Assembly (NCBI GenBank): GCA_013396995.1
Contig: VWZP01002845.1
Coordinates: 5,724,482-5,788,481 of the forward strand
Length of the DNA: 64,000 nt
Source of the DNA: Dicaeum eximium
Lineage: Eukaryota > Chordata > Aves > Passeriformes > Dicaeidae
Reading direction: 5' to 3'
Shown piece after piece: positions 48,176 through 62,900 of the stretch; within the stretch, counting starts at the first letter, position 1, and every line of letters begins with the position of its first letter. The translations under genes were made by a program, and so were the position numbers. Below the pieces are notes generated by a model, which had not been told where the DNA came from, searched no databases, and saw only the letters and a list, made by a program, of their open reading frames with translations.

Positions 48176-48245
48176 AGAAGGCACAGGAAGGCCAAGTTCA
48201 ATAAAGTCAAAGTGGTGCACATCACCATCCCAGGGCAAAGGCACT
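48176..48245 (+). mobile_element. Possible CR1 LINE fragment, forward
   Basis: AAGGCCAAGTTCAATAAAGTC and a CAC...GGGCAA pattern resemble a CR1 segment upstream of the usual 3' end (AACAAGGCCAAGTGC...CACCTGGG). It is short and diverged. Confidence 0.35.
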
Positions 48246-51200
48246 ATTTACTTCTTGGGTTTATTAAAAAACAAGTAATATGGAAAAATAAACATAAAAT
48301 ATATTACATATTTCATTAGTAAGTAAGAATTACTATTATAACCTTTATAACTCAGCTATGTGCATAGAAAAATACATAATCATTTTAAATTCTCTACCAT
48401 TCCTCACAGTACTGAGACTTTTTGCAGGAGTAAGAACAAAGCCCCAGTCAGCTGATTATGAACTGGAAGGTCAGGCCAAATTTAAGTGTCACAAGGTAGT
48501 GAATCTCCTGTCACTTTCACTCACAAAAAAATGTTATCTCTGATTTTGGGAGGTTGTAGGAGAACAGCCTTAAACTCAGGAAATTAATTTGTCAAAACCT
48601 TTTTTGGCTTGAGAGTATCACAAGTCTTGGCTTTTGACCAGATTTTTACTACCCTTTACTGAAAATATTCTTAGAAAATGAGATCATCTGAATCTCTGCA
48701 ATCATGAGCTCAAGCAAAGGCAGAACATTCAGAGGGAGGCTGAAACAAGATCAGAGAGCAGAGGACTTTGATTTGGGTAAAAATGCATTTAATTAAAATA
48801 TTTGTCACATTTGAGAAAAAAAAAATTGTATACAACTTCACTATCTGGGAAGGGACACACACTCAGGTAGTACAAAACTGCATCATAAAACTTTTGTGAC
48901 AGTGGAAGAGCACACATGGAAGCCATGAGGAAGGTGACTTGGGCTTGCACCAGTGTTTTTGATGGAACTTGGCTTCTCTGTGTCACTTGGATGTTCAAAC
49001 TGTGAAAGTCTGCTTGATGCTACTTACTAAATTCTGCCTTTAAATGAGCACACACAAAATAGAGCAGCCAAAGACCAGGCCTTGAAACCAGGCCCTCTGG
49101 GACTTGAAATCTGCTTTCCATCTCTGGGAAAGTGTTTTGCCCTTTGTTTCAGTGCTTCCTTTATAGAATATAAATCTTTCCTTCAACCAGCTAGTGAGTA
49201 AGCCCCAGATATATGCATCCCATCCAACAGGACATGGCACATGTTTGCATGTGTCCACCTCCTCTCAGGATGAAGAACTCTAAGAATTAAGTCCACGGAA
49301 GATCATGCTAATATGTAATTGAGTCATGGAGACAGATGAGTCACACAAGCTGCATGCACAAAATGATCACTTTTCATCATGTGATTTCATAAAGGGGAGC
49401 TTGGTTGTAACAGAGGAAAAAAGTCATTCCTGATTCTGAATTATGTTACCCCAGTCCAGCCTATTGAAATTGCATGGGTGAAACCAGAAAGGGGAAAGAT
49501 TATCCAGCTGAAACCAAGTGTCTCCATTAGGCAATAAACAATCTCTGATTATACCACTGGTGTCCATAATTAATTAGAATCCACCAAGATAGACCATTTC
49601 AATATTTCTAATTTTATCATTTGGCAATTAATCTATTTTTGGTGATACAGTGTTTACTGTAAAAAGAAACTACTGCCTGCTCTCAAGCCTTGTCAGATGG
49701 AGAAGGACCTCAAAAATAGATGAGAAAAGGTGCACTGTATATGTATTTTTCAGCAGTTGAGAACACTGCAAGGAAGAGCAGTTGTGCAGCACAGGTAAAT
49801 CTTCCCAGTCACCCAAAATGTCTGGTTATTAATTTATAATAATGTCATTTATAATCAATGACACTCATAATCTCAGGAAGGTTTTGCATATCATGAATGT
49901 TTACTTAGGTTCTGTTTTGCACAGTACCTATCACAGGGCTCCATTTATAGGTTTTTGAAGAGCTATTATGCCAATAGAAATAATATAGTAAATAGTAATT
50001 TTATTAGTGGCAGAAGGAACGGATGACACTGAGAGATTGGACAGCAGTGAAGCAAAAATGAGTTCAGCCACAAGACTCTCCCTAGAAGATTGTTTCATCA
50101 TCCCTTCAGAAGAAATGGGTATAAGCCCATTCACTATGCCCACTGCAGTAGTTTCTCCTGAGCTTGCCAAAAGTTTCTCCTGGCTGCAGAGTGCACAGAC
50201 AGTATCAGTACTTGACAAGGAGGGTTTGCTTATTGCCTGTTCAACATCCTATGGAGAAGATGGGAAAGATGCAGTCTAGCCAAGACTGGGCAATACCCTC
50301 TCCAGCGCAGCTCACAATCCCAGCTCAGCCAAGGCTGAGTCACACATTCCTGACAGACATGTGGAGCTCAGTCCCAGTACTGGGAATTGTGCACAGGAAG
50401 AAAACTTCTCAGTAGCTGACCTGTAAGTGGAATTCAGGCACAGAAAGGTTTTCAGCTCACCATTGTTCAACAGTAATCTCAGGGACTTGACTCAGAGACC
50501 TAAAGGGCAGGCTTTAAAGTACTGGTTTTCTTCATGCCAGAAGCAATCCCTCATAGACAGTTTTCATGTAACCATCCTGTTTTGGAGGCTGGAAGAATTT
50601 ATCAGGATGACTTCCAAGCTGACCTAAGTTCCAGAGGACCATCTTCAACCTCTTTAATTTTGGAGCATAGATGAAGCCAAAATTGCCTTCTGTATTCTCA
50701 CTTCCAAGAACCATGGCCATGCAAAGGAAAAAAGCAAAGCCTCTCTTTTTCAGTTCAACAGTTCTTTTATTATAATATATTTTAAATATACCTTTGAGCC
50801 AGCAGGTTTTCTAAGACTGTCATCTTTTTCTTTTTTTCCTTCTGCTTTTAGGTCTCAGATTCCTTTTCCATAGAAGGTATAAGCTTTGTACTGAGAAATA
50901 AAAGGGGGAATGTTTCAATGACAGCAAGATGCAGCACTAGGTGCAATGTTATATTCTGAGTAAATGATACCATTCAAAGGGCAAGCAGAGCATGAACAGC
51001 ATTGATTTCCAGAAGAGCTATTTCAGTACTTAGCAAAGTTTGGGAAGACTGCTCTCCTTCACTGCCTGAGTTGTTAAGAGGCTGTGTCCCACACCAGCAG
51101 GCAGCAATAAGGTCTGAGCTAAATTTAACTCATCACCTCCTGTGGGGTTGTCAGCATTAAATTATGCCTGGGCTTACCACCCCAGCCTCATGGAAAACTC

Positions 51201-52500
51201 AAGAGCATCCCACAGTGCCACTGTGTGCTGAGGTAGGAGTGCCCAAAGTGCACTTTGCACTCTAGAAGGGCTCACAAAGAAGGTTTGTATCAACGCACTC
51301 AGTGACCTACTCAAGGGTATCTGAAATCACCTGGCACGCAAGGGTGAAGGCTGGCTGGTGGCTGGGAGCCCCCAAGGGTGAAGCTGTGCAGAAAGAGACC
51401 CTTTGGAGCCAGTCCAAGCCAATGGGATGCTCTTCCAAAACTTCAAAACCAAGAGCAGCTGAATCACTTCAGAGAACCATTAGTTTACCTGATGGGTTTC
51501 ATCTATCTCAAGACAAGATGATCTACAACTTGAGAGTGCTGCCTTCTGTGCTTTAAACGGGGTCTGGAGAACCAGCTCAAGTGCAAAAAATGTGCATCCA
51601 CAGGTTTGAACACGCAAAGCCATCTCCAAGCAAGGAGTTGCTCTTTGCCCAGCCATACAAATAGCTGTAATAAAACCAAAAGGTTTGCAGCCAAAATCCA
51701 TAAATTTATGTAACTTTTCAGAGAAAGTTATATGAAATTGAAGGAAGAAAGTACTGCAGATGATTTCAAAAGAGAAAATAACCAATTTTTTTCCTCAAAT
51801 AACCTACTTTGTTACTGCATAAGATCGATTTTCTAACAAATTTTGAACGATCATATAGTATCTTACTTTAGCTAAAATACCATGTTTTAAATCTGCTTCT
51901 GGTTTTGAAAGTTTTTTGAAAATGACTTTCAGCTACTTTACAAGCATAAATGTGTCAGAACGATGTTGTCTTATTAGAATGCCCTTCAACCACCTGAATA
52001 ACTCAATATTGGCAGCAGTTCAGACCACACATCTTGGCAGACTATATATCCAAAGCTATCACTGAGCACACTTTCTGTAGCATGCCAACCTTGAGTACTT
52101 TGAAAATGTATGAGTATTTTAAGAAGGTTAAAATGTTGTTGTCAGTTTGTCAATTATAGAATTTCACCAATTACCACAGCTTCAACAAATCCTTAGATGT
52201 CACAGGTCTCCTGAAGCTGCTGCCAAATTAGAAAAGGGAGAGGGATGGATCAGTAGAGCTACTGAGGGAATGAGAGTCCCTGTGTCACCATGTCTGGAGG
52301 CTAGAAGCTTGTTTACTTCAGTTTTAACCTGTTTACTGAACACTGAACTGGGAATCTTGATTGCTCCTGAGGAAATAAATAGAAATTGTTGTATTTTTGA
52401 AGTTCCAAATTCTTCATGCAGTGCTTTGAAAAGTGACATTGTGGGCAGGAGAGGACTGTGATGGGATTGATCTTTCCAAAGATAAATTGGTTGTAAAATC
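48246..52500. other. Unique noncoding DNA, no gene seen
   Basis: Open frames at 49931-50218 (minus) and 50007-50279 (plus) overlap antisense and are the most protein-like in composition here, but I find no domain or splice support. AT-rich block at about 49560-49650 (CATAATTAATTAGAATCC). A pyrimidine tract ending TGCTTTTAG at 50822-50852 resembles a splice acceptor without a matching exon. Confidence 0.45.
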
Positions 52501-55500
52501 ATGTTCCTAATCTTCCTGTTGCTCCTCCAACTCTCCTTCTTCATGGCCCACCTTATCCACCCACAGCCCACACTGTGGGAGCTATCAGGCCCTTGGCAGG
52601 TGTTTACAATCACAGCAGTTACCAAAGCAGCTCTGATACCAGGGTCTGGCTCATACCTCCCACCATTTCCAGTCCATCACCCCTTCTTCCATGCTCTCTG
52701 ACTGTTCCTCTCAGCTAACTCTCAGACATGCACAAGGTCATTGCTCCAGTCCCCTAGAGAAAACCTTTCCCTTAGGCATCACCCCTTCTGTCAATGTTTC
52801 ACCTGCATCTTTTCTGTCCTGCTCATCATCCAGCACTTCCCCTGCATTGCTCCTGGCTGTTTAGCTCCTCCCTGCCTCTCTGATAATTGGGCAGCCACCA
52901 AAAGCAGCAGCAGGCCAGTAGAGTTAATGTTGTCCTGTCAAATCTCAAATCACCTACTTCCAATTCCAGCTAGTTCCTTCAGGGAGAAACAAAACAAAGC
53001 AAAAAAACCTAGAACACAGAAGCATGAAAATGCCTTTGCAAAGTTTGAATGCTGATGTTTAGTTTCTTGACATGATGAATTTACCCAGAAAAGCTGTATC
53101 TCAAGCATACAAGAATCTGTTAAGAAAAAGGCACTGCAAGTAGCTGGCAGACAGCAAGACATTGTGTCAGTGACCATTACCCTTCTCGGGTAATATCCTT
53201 GTCAAAGACAATGCTCATACACTGCATACATAGGATGCAGAAGCAGCCACTGAGCAGGTGAATTCCAACTCATTTCACGAGCAATAAAGTAAATCCTGAG
53301 TCCATCAGTGCTTGTGTAGAAATGAAAGCTGGTTTATGACCACAGCATAAGAAGTAAGCCCTTCAAATGCCCACTTCAAAGTCTAAAGCTTTCTTACACT
53401 TCTGACACTTTCAATCCCTTTAGGTTTTTGCTATGAGTGCAGTTTTAGCAACAACAGGAACAAGCAAATAACACCACCAAATTGGCTTAGTACCATGTGT
53501 GAATTCTTATTTACAAGCTCCCAATAGCAGCATTTTTATCCCTGGCTCAGCTCTAGCTGCAGCAAGCGAGTCTGAAAGCAGCTGCACAGCTCAGGGCTGA
53601 CAGCAAGAAGGGCACTGCCCCAGCACAACCCCTGCTGCTCTCTCATGCGGCCCCACACCACTGAGGTGACCAGGTACTGCCATCAAAGTGCCCCTGTGTC
53701 ACTGGGGGATCAGGGACTCACTATGCACCTGTATGACCTACTGCTGGCCAGGCCCTTCTCTTCTATTCTGACCTTCTGATTTTCTCACCTCACACAAAAA
53801 GGGCTGCTCTTATTGATGCTTCCACCGTGGTTTTTTTTCTGCTCCACAGGGCAGCAAAATATTCAGTGGTGCCTGAAAGGAGAGCAGCCACTGCTAAAGA
53901 CTCAGCAGGAGCCAGGTGTCAAGGTACCCACGTAGGGAGGAGTTAGAGGTCCTGGTTCCCACTCCCCAGAGCACACTGTTGTACCAAGAACAGGGGCAAG
54001 AGCTCTGGACTCAACTTTGCCCCTGTATTACTCACACCTCCAGGGCCTCTTTATCTATTGCATTTATACACAGCTGGTTATAAATATCACCACATGAAAT
54101 AAAGTGGTTTGGGGTTTTTTATCTAGCCGACATTCCTCATGTTTTCCCACATTTCTTATGGCATGTGGTAGGGGAGGAGACCCCACAAAATCCATCACCC
54201 TTTTTCATGGATTTTCAGCAAGATATGCAGTGAGGCAATAATTAAAACCTCAAATCTACTTTTTGGCAAGGTTTTCAGTGGATTAATTTGAAATACATAA
54301 CAAGATAATGACATCTTAATGATTTTTTTCAAGTTATTATATAAATGACACCACTGTCTCCAGAATGACGGAGGGTCCTATTTATTACTCCCTCCTCAGT
54401 TTCCATCACTTGCTGTTGCCCCAAAACATTTAGAGCTGCTGTAATATCTCTGCCCAATGTACTAAAATCCAATTTGCCTGTTGCTATTGCAAGACACCAA
54501 AGACCAGACAAAGAGTCTGGGTTTTCTCTTTGAATCTAGGAAGGAAAGTACCAGGAACATAACAATAAGTTATAAATTACATACACTGTGGTGCACCTGA
54601 CAATTGCAAGCTCTAAAAAACCAAAAAGGGCTATAACAGGCTCCAAGTAATCTAAGATCTTTCATCTAAAAGACTAAAGGCCTCAGATATGACAATGTGC
54701 ATGCACATTAAAAAAGTCAAACAAAAACCAAAACACACCCCAGAAGAAATGAAAAGTATCATTTTCCTCATGTTTCTTGTAGGAACAGAGAGTCTATTAT
54801 GTAACTGAGATGAGCTGAGATGACCCTAAAAAGGACTCTAAGCTGTAAAAATAAAGAATTGATAGTGCTTGCTAGTTTGACCTGAAGATAAACTCCTTCC
54901 TGGTTCTAAACCTCCTGACTGGATGCAGGAGGCTGTGTCTATCCCCATTTCAGCCCTGACACACGAAAGGATTTTTTTGCATAAGTATTTTGTTCATGAT
55001 GTAAATCAGGCATGTGGTTTCATCTTACCCTAGGAAAGCTGTTCTCTATTTGCTTTAAGTAAGGAAGCTTGGCAGTGTGACTAAGTTGAGACTCCTAAAT
55101 ATGTTTCATTTTACTGTGAGAGTCATTATTAACTTGCAGAAGTCCTGAACCAGCCTGTTAAAATGAGTACAGCCCCTGCCCATGATGTGTACATCATACA
55201 CAAGAGGCAGGTATAGCTGGACAGAAGGAAAGAGCAGAATGCAACAAGCCAGCACTAGGATTATCCACGGGCCACTCTCTGTACAACCAGCACTGATTTA
55301 TTTTAAATGTCCCAGCAGGGAAGATTTTACTGGGGAATCAGAATGCAAGCAGTGAGGGAACTTTGCCAGTATTTATCTGGAGCTCCTCCACACACTTAGG
55401 GAGACATTCAGCAAGTAAACTTCCATAGGTAAGTTCACAAGTTCTCTCACACCTTCTCTTAAGCCAGAGGAGAAAATGCAGAGTTATTTGCAGGAGTGGC

Positions 55501-56300
55501 TTATCCAAGCTGTCAGACATTCATGGAACAAAATCAAACTCTGGTTTGGCAAGACCAAGGGATTTTTCAAACTTGTATTTATTTCAAGAAACCTGGAAGA
55601 AGTCCAAGTAGGGTTGTTTTACTAAAAGCCAGAGAGAGAAAGACCTCATCTGACCTGCAAAATCTGAGTGCTACTAGTGTATCATGAATGCTAAAACTGA
55701 AATGGCCTGTGGATGCCATGCCAGAGAGAACTCAGTTTTCAGCCCAGAATAGCCAGAACCAATTGTGGTCGATGCAAAGGCTGAGTTCCAGCCCAGCTTG
55801 TTGCTGAATCAGGGAAGCAGTGACACCTCTACACATCATGTCCCAATGGAGTACCCTTGTCTTTACACCTCTCCTCATCCCTAGTGAATGTATTTTGAAA
55901 AGTTTGCAGCTTCATTTTGACACAAAATGAAAACCGATTTTGAACCTGCAACATCTCTTCATGGGATAGAGTCCTTGTTTTCCAGCTCAGCTGAGCTTTA
56001 AGCTTTAGTTTTCAATGCCTAATGCAAATAATTTGAAATAGGAACACTGAAACGCCTGGATGCATTCTAAGCACTAGCACAAGTCAATAAGCATAAAACA
56101 TATTTTAAACTCACTCCTGTTTCATTAATCCAAACTTCATAGTAAGTAAACTAGAAATCTTCCTACAAATTCTAAAGCAAACCACTTTCCAATCTCCCTT
56201 CATCTGTCTAAATGATGCTGACTGCCATAGAAAGCATACCCTTTAGAAAGAACAGATGATTAAACAGCCTGCCTCACCTGTAAATAAGCATGGAATTTGG
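52501..56300. other. Unique noncoding DNA, no gene seen
   Basis: It begins with a pyrimidine-rich part (about 52500-52880). The rest is AT-rich, with short open frames and no recognised repeat. Short T-runs at about 53831-53838 and 54113-54119. Confidence 0.5.
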
Positions 56301-59300
56301 TGTGTTAGACATGTTATTTGCTTTGCACCTACTAGTCAAGCTCAAGTCCTGTGACTATTTATCTACCAGAGAGCCTCCAGGTTTTTTTCATTTGAAATAA
56401 ATGCCAAATGACAAATTGCTTTTGACTCCAGAGATTTGGAAACCAAACTGCTGCTGCACATGTAAGCTTTTTGCTGGGAAGCCATCTGCAAGGCAAACAC
56501 AAAACCCTAACATCATTATTCCAACCCAACGTGAAATACTGCAAAATACAAACTCAGCCTCCAGTTTCACTCCTACTAATATGCAGGCAACATAAAACTC
56601 AAATAAAAATGCTCAGCTGTGAATATTTGTCTTATTCTTAGCTCTGTTGTGTTTAGAAGCTTAGTACACCTTTGGTTGCTTCTCATCCTCTCAATAGACA
56701 ACACAAAAAGACTTTTTTTGTGCCAATCACATACCAGCATCTTCAAGACAGAAAGAACATGGCAAAGGTACACAGAATGTAGGAAGAGGTTTGCTAGTGC
56801 TTGCTGCATTTCAAATGGATGTTTAAAAATGTGAGAAGTTTTACTGATTGCAGGATATACCTTCAAGAACCATCAGATTTCTTATGTGTGGTAGTCTAAC
56901 TCGCACTGTCATGTCTCCAGCCAAAATTGCAGCAAGGTGCCAGTGGGCTCCAGAAATCTCTGATGCTTCAGCTGTGTTTCTCCACCTATGGACATTGGGC
57001 AAATCATGCAGTTCTGTCACACAGTTTTCTCTGAAGACATAGGAAAAATTTTTTTGAACCTCCTCATTATAAAAAAGCACTACCTGGCAAATCCAACATG
57101 CTTATGTTTAATGGAAATTAAGGAGAAACCATGCCTCTCACTTGCCTTTCAGACACTAAAGTAAACATTCATTATTATATTTCTGAGCATAACTTGACAA
57201 ATTGCATAAGCCCTGCTGGAAAAGGTGCATAGTAATGAAATAAGTGCAAATGTGATCTGAGCAATAAAAATTAATTATAAAAGAAATACGTGATTGGCTT
57301 TGCTAAACAATTACAGTACTGACAAAAATAATGGTTGCAACAGCTCTGCAGTCACTGACAACTATTTCTTAAGGCTCCATCATAAAATACTATGCATAAA
57401 GGTGTTGCAAAACAACATTTTTTTAAAAAAAACCAGAATGTACACTAAAATACAGAGTACTGAATACAGAGATGAATCAAGAGAGGAAAGTCTGTTTTAA
57501 TAGCTGTGTTCTTTCTCTCTGATTTGGATGTAAATACCGTCCTGGAGGACACAAGTGTCAAGACACTGCCAGTGAACCTGTATCCTATATAATTAAAGGA
57601 AGAAGTAGTGACATACACAATTTCTCCCATGAATCTGACCATGAATCTTGTTCACAGTGACTCGGGTACACTAATTATGATTTCAGGGAGGGGACCCCAA
57701 GACTACCCACGCTCCCTAACAGAAGTTTTACATCTAAGCTTTATCACTACCAAGCACTTCTACAAACCTTTGTGATTCTACTGGATTCCAGGAATCTTTT
57801 AGAAGTTTTTCCAAAGAGAAGTGCAAAGCTGTCAGTGTGATCCTAGCGGGAATTTTTCCATTGCTACTCGGTTGATCTCTCCAAGCTGACTCACAGCTGA
57901 AGTCACCACAAAAATCTGAGGATTTGTTTGTCCAAGGTACTGACAAGGTCCCCACTAAATGGGATTATCCAAATGGCTCATGAATTAACATCTTTTAACA
58001 ATTTGAACATATTTAACCTCATATTACCCTCACTGTTTCACAGAATGTTATACATATGCAGAAGCACAGCACAAAGAGGCTGATGCTTAGATCCTGGAAA
58101 AAGGATACTAACAATAATTTACCATGATGTGCCATTGCAGTGCCCAGCTTTCAGCATCCTTGTCCTCCTGATGGAATATGGAACTCTGATGGTCTGATCA
58201 CTTGGATGTCTCATGCTGAGGGCCATTCAAGGAATGTTCTAGGAGGACAAGAGAACTTTAAGGAGTTAAAGCAAGCTGTCCCTTGGCCATGAGGCTAGAC
58301 TCATGCCTTTAAACATGTACTTGGTATTGTCCTTAAACATTTACCTCAAGACTTTATCATTGCAAATGGGAACGCATTTTAGGACAAAAGGAACTGTTAG
58401 GTGCTCAGGGGTACATTACATTGTTCATCACAGTTTCTGAGGTTTTTTTCCCATGATTACCCCTGCAATCTGCCCAAAGTTTAATTTTGTTTTAAGGAAA
58501 TATTAGGTCTTGGACAAACTGTCAGGGACATTAGAACAGCCATGCATGGCAGAGCAATGGTTCATCCAGTCCTGTGCTCTGTCCCCATTCCCTGCCTGGC
58601 CCAAACACAGGTGTCCAGGCCAGTGCATGACAACAGAGCAAGCACCCATCAGCACCTGCCCTGCTTATGCTCCTGGCCCCCTTCAGGCTGTAGCTCTGGG
58701 ACCTCCTGGACCAGGCAGAGCATAAACAAGTAAAGTGATAAAGATCAGCATCAAGTGAGCATCCAGGACTAAAAGTGTCCTTTACATTTCTCATTGTAAA
58801 GCATTATCTTTAGAAAAAAAGCATGTGACCTTTTCGCAACTTATGCAAATTTTTATTGTTCTTCTTTTGAACATACAAACTGGGTGTAGCCTTTGAGTAC
58901 CAATCCTACCAATGCTAAGTACAGAGTTTAGCTCCCTTTTGACTCAGCAGTCTTTCAGCTACATATCTTATGAGCATTTTTTGCTGTAGCACCAAACTAG
59001 AATTTCATATTCAAGTACATGCTCACTGGGATTCTAAAGCTTTTATCAGCACCACTCTTTTCCTATGAAAAGCATCTGTTTGATTACACTTAAATACAAC
59101 TTCATGTAAAAAGGCCAACTTATCCAGACTTCCCTGTAGATCTGCCCCCTTATTTCTACAGGTCTTTCTACAGTCTTTGTGTGAGTTGCAAATTTTCTTC
59201 TGGATTTAAGTTCAGTACCAAAAATATTGAGTAGTGCTGGTGTTTATATGGAGCCTTGAAGGCTCTCATGAGACACACTTAAATCATCTGGTGATGATTT

Positions 59301-59937
59301 CCTATGACAAGCTTCTAGACTTATGCAAATTCAAATCAATTTAAGGTATTTTTAGGAATATTGCTCCAAAAACATATCTTATATGCTACTCATGCCTTAC
59401 TTTCTATGAGCAATCCAGAGCTGTGTGCTGGAGAGTCTGTCTTTAAGTATGGCAGTCACAAAACAAAAATGGACCCGGGTTTGATATGTATCAAAATAAA
59501 GTGAACAGAAGTGTGAACAGGGTGGGAGTGAGAGCTTTTACACATGCAGTGAGTGCAAATTAACAGACATCAGAAGTTTGTGCAGTGTGAGGCAGGTGCT
59601 CCCAGCCCCCCCACCCACCACAGGCTCTGCTTTGCAGGGACTCGTTACAAATGTGAGCCAGAAGCAGTCGGGGCTCTGGAGACAAGGGAGTGCCAACCTG
59701 AGATTGTCAGGAATAGGAAAAGAGGGCAATGAGGATGCTCAGATTGATTTGGGGCTCTGCTCTGTGGACATGGGGTGAGAGAAGAGGATGGAGCTTCATA
59801 TCCAAGCATTTAAAGGATGGGTGATGTGGGAAGCACTGCTTTGAGGATGTGGCACAGCAGGGATGGGACCTCCTAGTATTCAAAGCCAAAAGCTTTTTCT
59901 CATAAATAATTACAAGTCTTTCTCCCTTCCCTTTTTC
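56301..59937. other. Unique noncoding DNA, no gene seen
   Basis: AT-rich, with short overlapping open frames only. No CR1 or LTR recognised. A T7A8 junction lies at about 57419-57432. Confidence 0.5.
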
Positions 59938-59959
59938 TTTTTTTTTTTTTTTTTTTTTT
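59938..59959. repeat. T22 homopolymer
   Basis: About 22 consecutive T after a CT-rich lead (TTTCTCCCTTCCCTTTTTC). On the minus strand it would be an A-tail, but the sequence next to it shows no retrocopied gene that I recognise. Length is likely imprecise. Confidence 0.9.
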
Positions 59960-62900
59960 GATAAATACAATTCTTTTTAACTTCCACCAATTAGTTGGAT
60001 ATTAATCTATTAAATGTCTACATTCTTGATAATGTAGGGGTACCTCTGCAATCCAAATGTCAAGTGGCAGATACAAATGCCTCTCAAAATTTAAAGAAAA
60101 TGCATGTGCTCTGATCCTTTCATGTGCAACATTTATAATCTCAGGAAAAATGAAAGCAGATTTGCTTGACAAGATGTAGCACGAAACATTGAAATCCCCC
60201 TTTGCCCTGGCTTGCCAGCCAAATAAATCACAGGCCACTTCATTGAGTCCCTGTCTGAATACATAAACATGACAGGACAGCTTTGGGAACATCTAGTAAA
60301 TCTCATTAAACACTTCCACTGATAGCATAATAACATGCTAAGCATATTCGAGCTGCCACACTGCACTGAGAATCAGAGTGCCTCTCTCCTGCTTTTTGTA
60401 ATGCTGAGCTTTGCTTCCATAAAAAGAAAGATACTATCATAGTTTTGTTTTAAAATACTGGCTCGCCCTGCAGGTCATATATTTTCAAAACTCAGCTTTT
60501 CTCACTCTCATTTTTGGGGCACATCATTTGTTAACCTTGGACTGCTCTCCTGATAAGGTGAAAACTCATTAACCACCTCTGTATAATTTAAACACACAGC
60601 TTTGTTACTGTGCTGGCACCAGCCCACAGGGACAGCTGGGTTCCTGTAGCAATAGCTTGTTCTCATGGCAGGTATGCCCTCAATAGCTTTCTCTGGGACA
60701 GAAGATAATTACCTGCCCAGTAAAAGAATCACAGTACCAGAAAATCCACAGAAATGCTGTATGAACTTGTATAAGGAAAGATCACTACACCCAGAACTGT
60801 CATAGAGCAGAAAAAAATAATGCTGCTCTTGAGTTTCCCTTTTCATGTCATCTGAACAGTCCCCATGGGAACGATCCCTCTCCCTGACTCTCCCAGTACC
60901 TGACAGTACAAGAGACAGAGGCACACACAGAAACTTTCAGCTCTCACGTCAAACAGTTTTCTTCCCTCAGCAGCCATTTCAGTAGCAGACAGCTTTTCAA
61001 AAGTGATTGTTCTCAACAATAGCAGAGGAGAACAATTTTGATGCTGGGTATCTCTAATACTTTCTCTCACTGCCCCCTGTAAGAGGCAGATGGATCCAAG
61101 AGCAGGGGAATGGCCCCACGGGTTTGGAGCCACCTTCCTCAGCACCGTGGCTACATCCAGCTGATCTCCAGTTACATTTGCTTAATGTGGGCTACTTGTA
61201 GTTACCTTTCACCCCTCTGCCAACCTCCCAAGTGTTGTTCAAAGCCTCATGGCAGCAGGGATAAAGGCTCATTCAGTGAGAATCACTGATTTACATTCAC
61301 TTTACAGAACAGGCTTTTATGCTTGCTCATTGCTCCACTGAGTGGGTGCATCCAGCATCAGCAGACTTCTGAAGTCACCAGAGGCCACCAGACTTCGAAA
61401 GCTTGTGGTGGCAATATCTGACAGCAAAATCAAGACTGCATCACTTAATTTACAATAGTGTGGGAGATGGAGGGGAATCAGCTTAGCATAGTAGGCACTG
61501 GGTGAAGCATTAGTAAATGAAAGCCACTGGAACCCTTACATCAGATTTCCCCATGTGCATTTATTTCTAGGCTGAATGCTAAGCAGGATCTGTCTACTTT
61601 CCAATTTCAGTTTGAATGATGCCAAAACCTTTTGAGCGCAACCCAAGGAAGTCAAAGTGGCAGGTACTCATTTCACTAAAGAAAAAATAGTCCAGGAAGC
61701 TCTCTGGGGCACAATAAAGGCCCACACACAGAGAGCTCTGAGATGTGGTTTGGCATTCACATTGCAGAGGGCTTCTCGCATTTGGCAAGTCCCCCACACT
61801 GCCACTTCCCATGTCTCAGGTGCCACCTAGAGCTGCTTGCTCTCTACTCTGATGAAGATACAGTGACGGTCCTGGGGCAGCAGCAAGAAAGCAAGAAGAC
61901 AAAAGAAAACCGAGTCTAGCATTTAAAGAGCCAAATTCACCAATTTTTTCTCAACATAATTAAAATGGCATGAGACAATTTCGAATGGATCAAACTAACT
62001 TTTTCATATGGTTCACTTACCCCTCATATCCTCCTTTATCCCATTGTCATAATTTTCCACCATAGAACAACTGAGGCCTTGCAAGTCCTTGCCATTGCAC
62101 CAGAACCCTTCCTTATTTTTCTTTCCTGATCCTTCAGATCAGGACTTGACCACCTGCTTAAGGGCTGTCTAGATATAGGCAAGGTTTGCAACACCTAGGA
62201 ACCTCATTTCTCACCACATTTGCCTGTGTGTAAGGCTCTAGGTGGGAATAAATCCATGGTTCTGGCCCATACCTGGAGCACTGCACCAGCTCCAAGGGCA
62301 GCACAGCAGCCAGCCTGTGGACCAAGCTGACAGGGAAATACCTGGGCCTGACTCAAACCTCCAAAAGTTACTGGCAACACTCCCACTGACCCAGATGGAG
62401 TCTGGGTCAGCACTATGGGGGGACAATTATGGAGGTAACCTAAATGGAAGACTCCAAGTAAATGATTGCCAATGAATGAGGAGCTGATGAGCAGGAGGGG
62501 GAGATTGTGGCAGGAGGGAAAAATTTCAGCAGAAGGAGCAACCAGTCAACAGGAGTAAAGTAGAATAAACAAAATTCTACAGGACGATACATAGATAACT
62601 TCTCATGGTTTCCTCCTTGCAAATCTCTTTTATCCACACATAGTTTAGATTGGCACCTATTTTACCTCCAAATATGGACTAACACAGTTTCGATCGATGC
62701 AGAAAGTACATTTCATAGCATAGACAATAGAAAGAAAAGTCTCTTTCTCAGTTCCCTCCCAGTTCCCATTTCTGTGGATCCTTCTCCCTCTTCAGGATAA
62801 CAAAAGCTGTCTCTGCAGCCACGGCAGCAGCTTTCATCATGAAAACTGATTCTTAAGGAAGTATTTAATGCTGTTTATTTGGCATTAATTTAGAAACTGC

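Noticed and set aside
50822..50880. Strong acceptor-like tract with a nearby GTATAAG donor, a possible 27-base microexon
   Set aside because: Pyrimidine tract plus AG is common in such DNA, the donor is weak and no neighbouring exon was found.
52200..52625. 141-codon minus-strand open frame overlapping a 104-codon plus frame
   Set aside because: No recognisable family; overlapping antisense frames are expected by chance here.
59938..60380. Possible retrocopy with its A-tail as the T22 run (minus strand)
   Set aside because: The adjoining minus-strand sequence shows no recognisable gene and no flanking duplication was seen.
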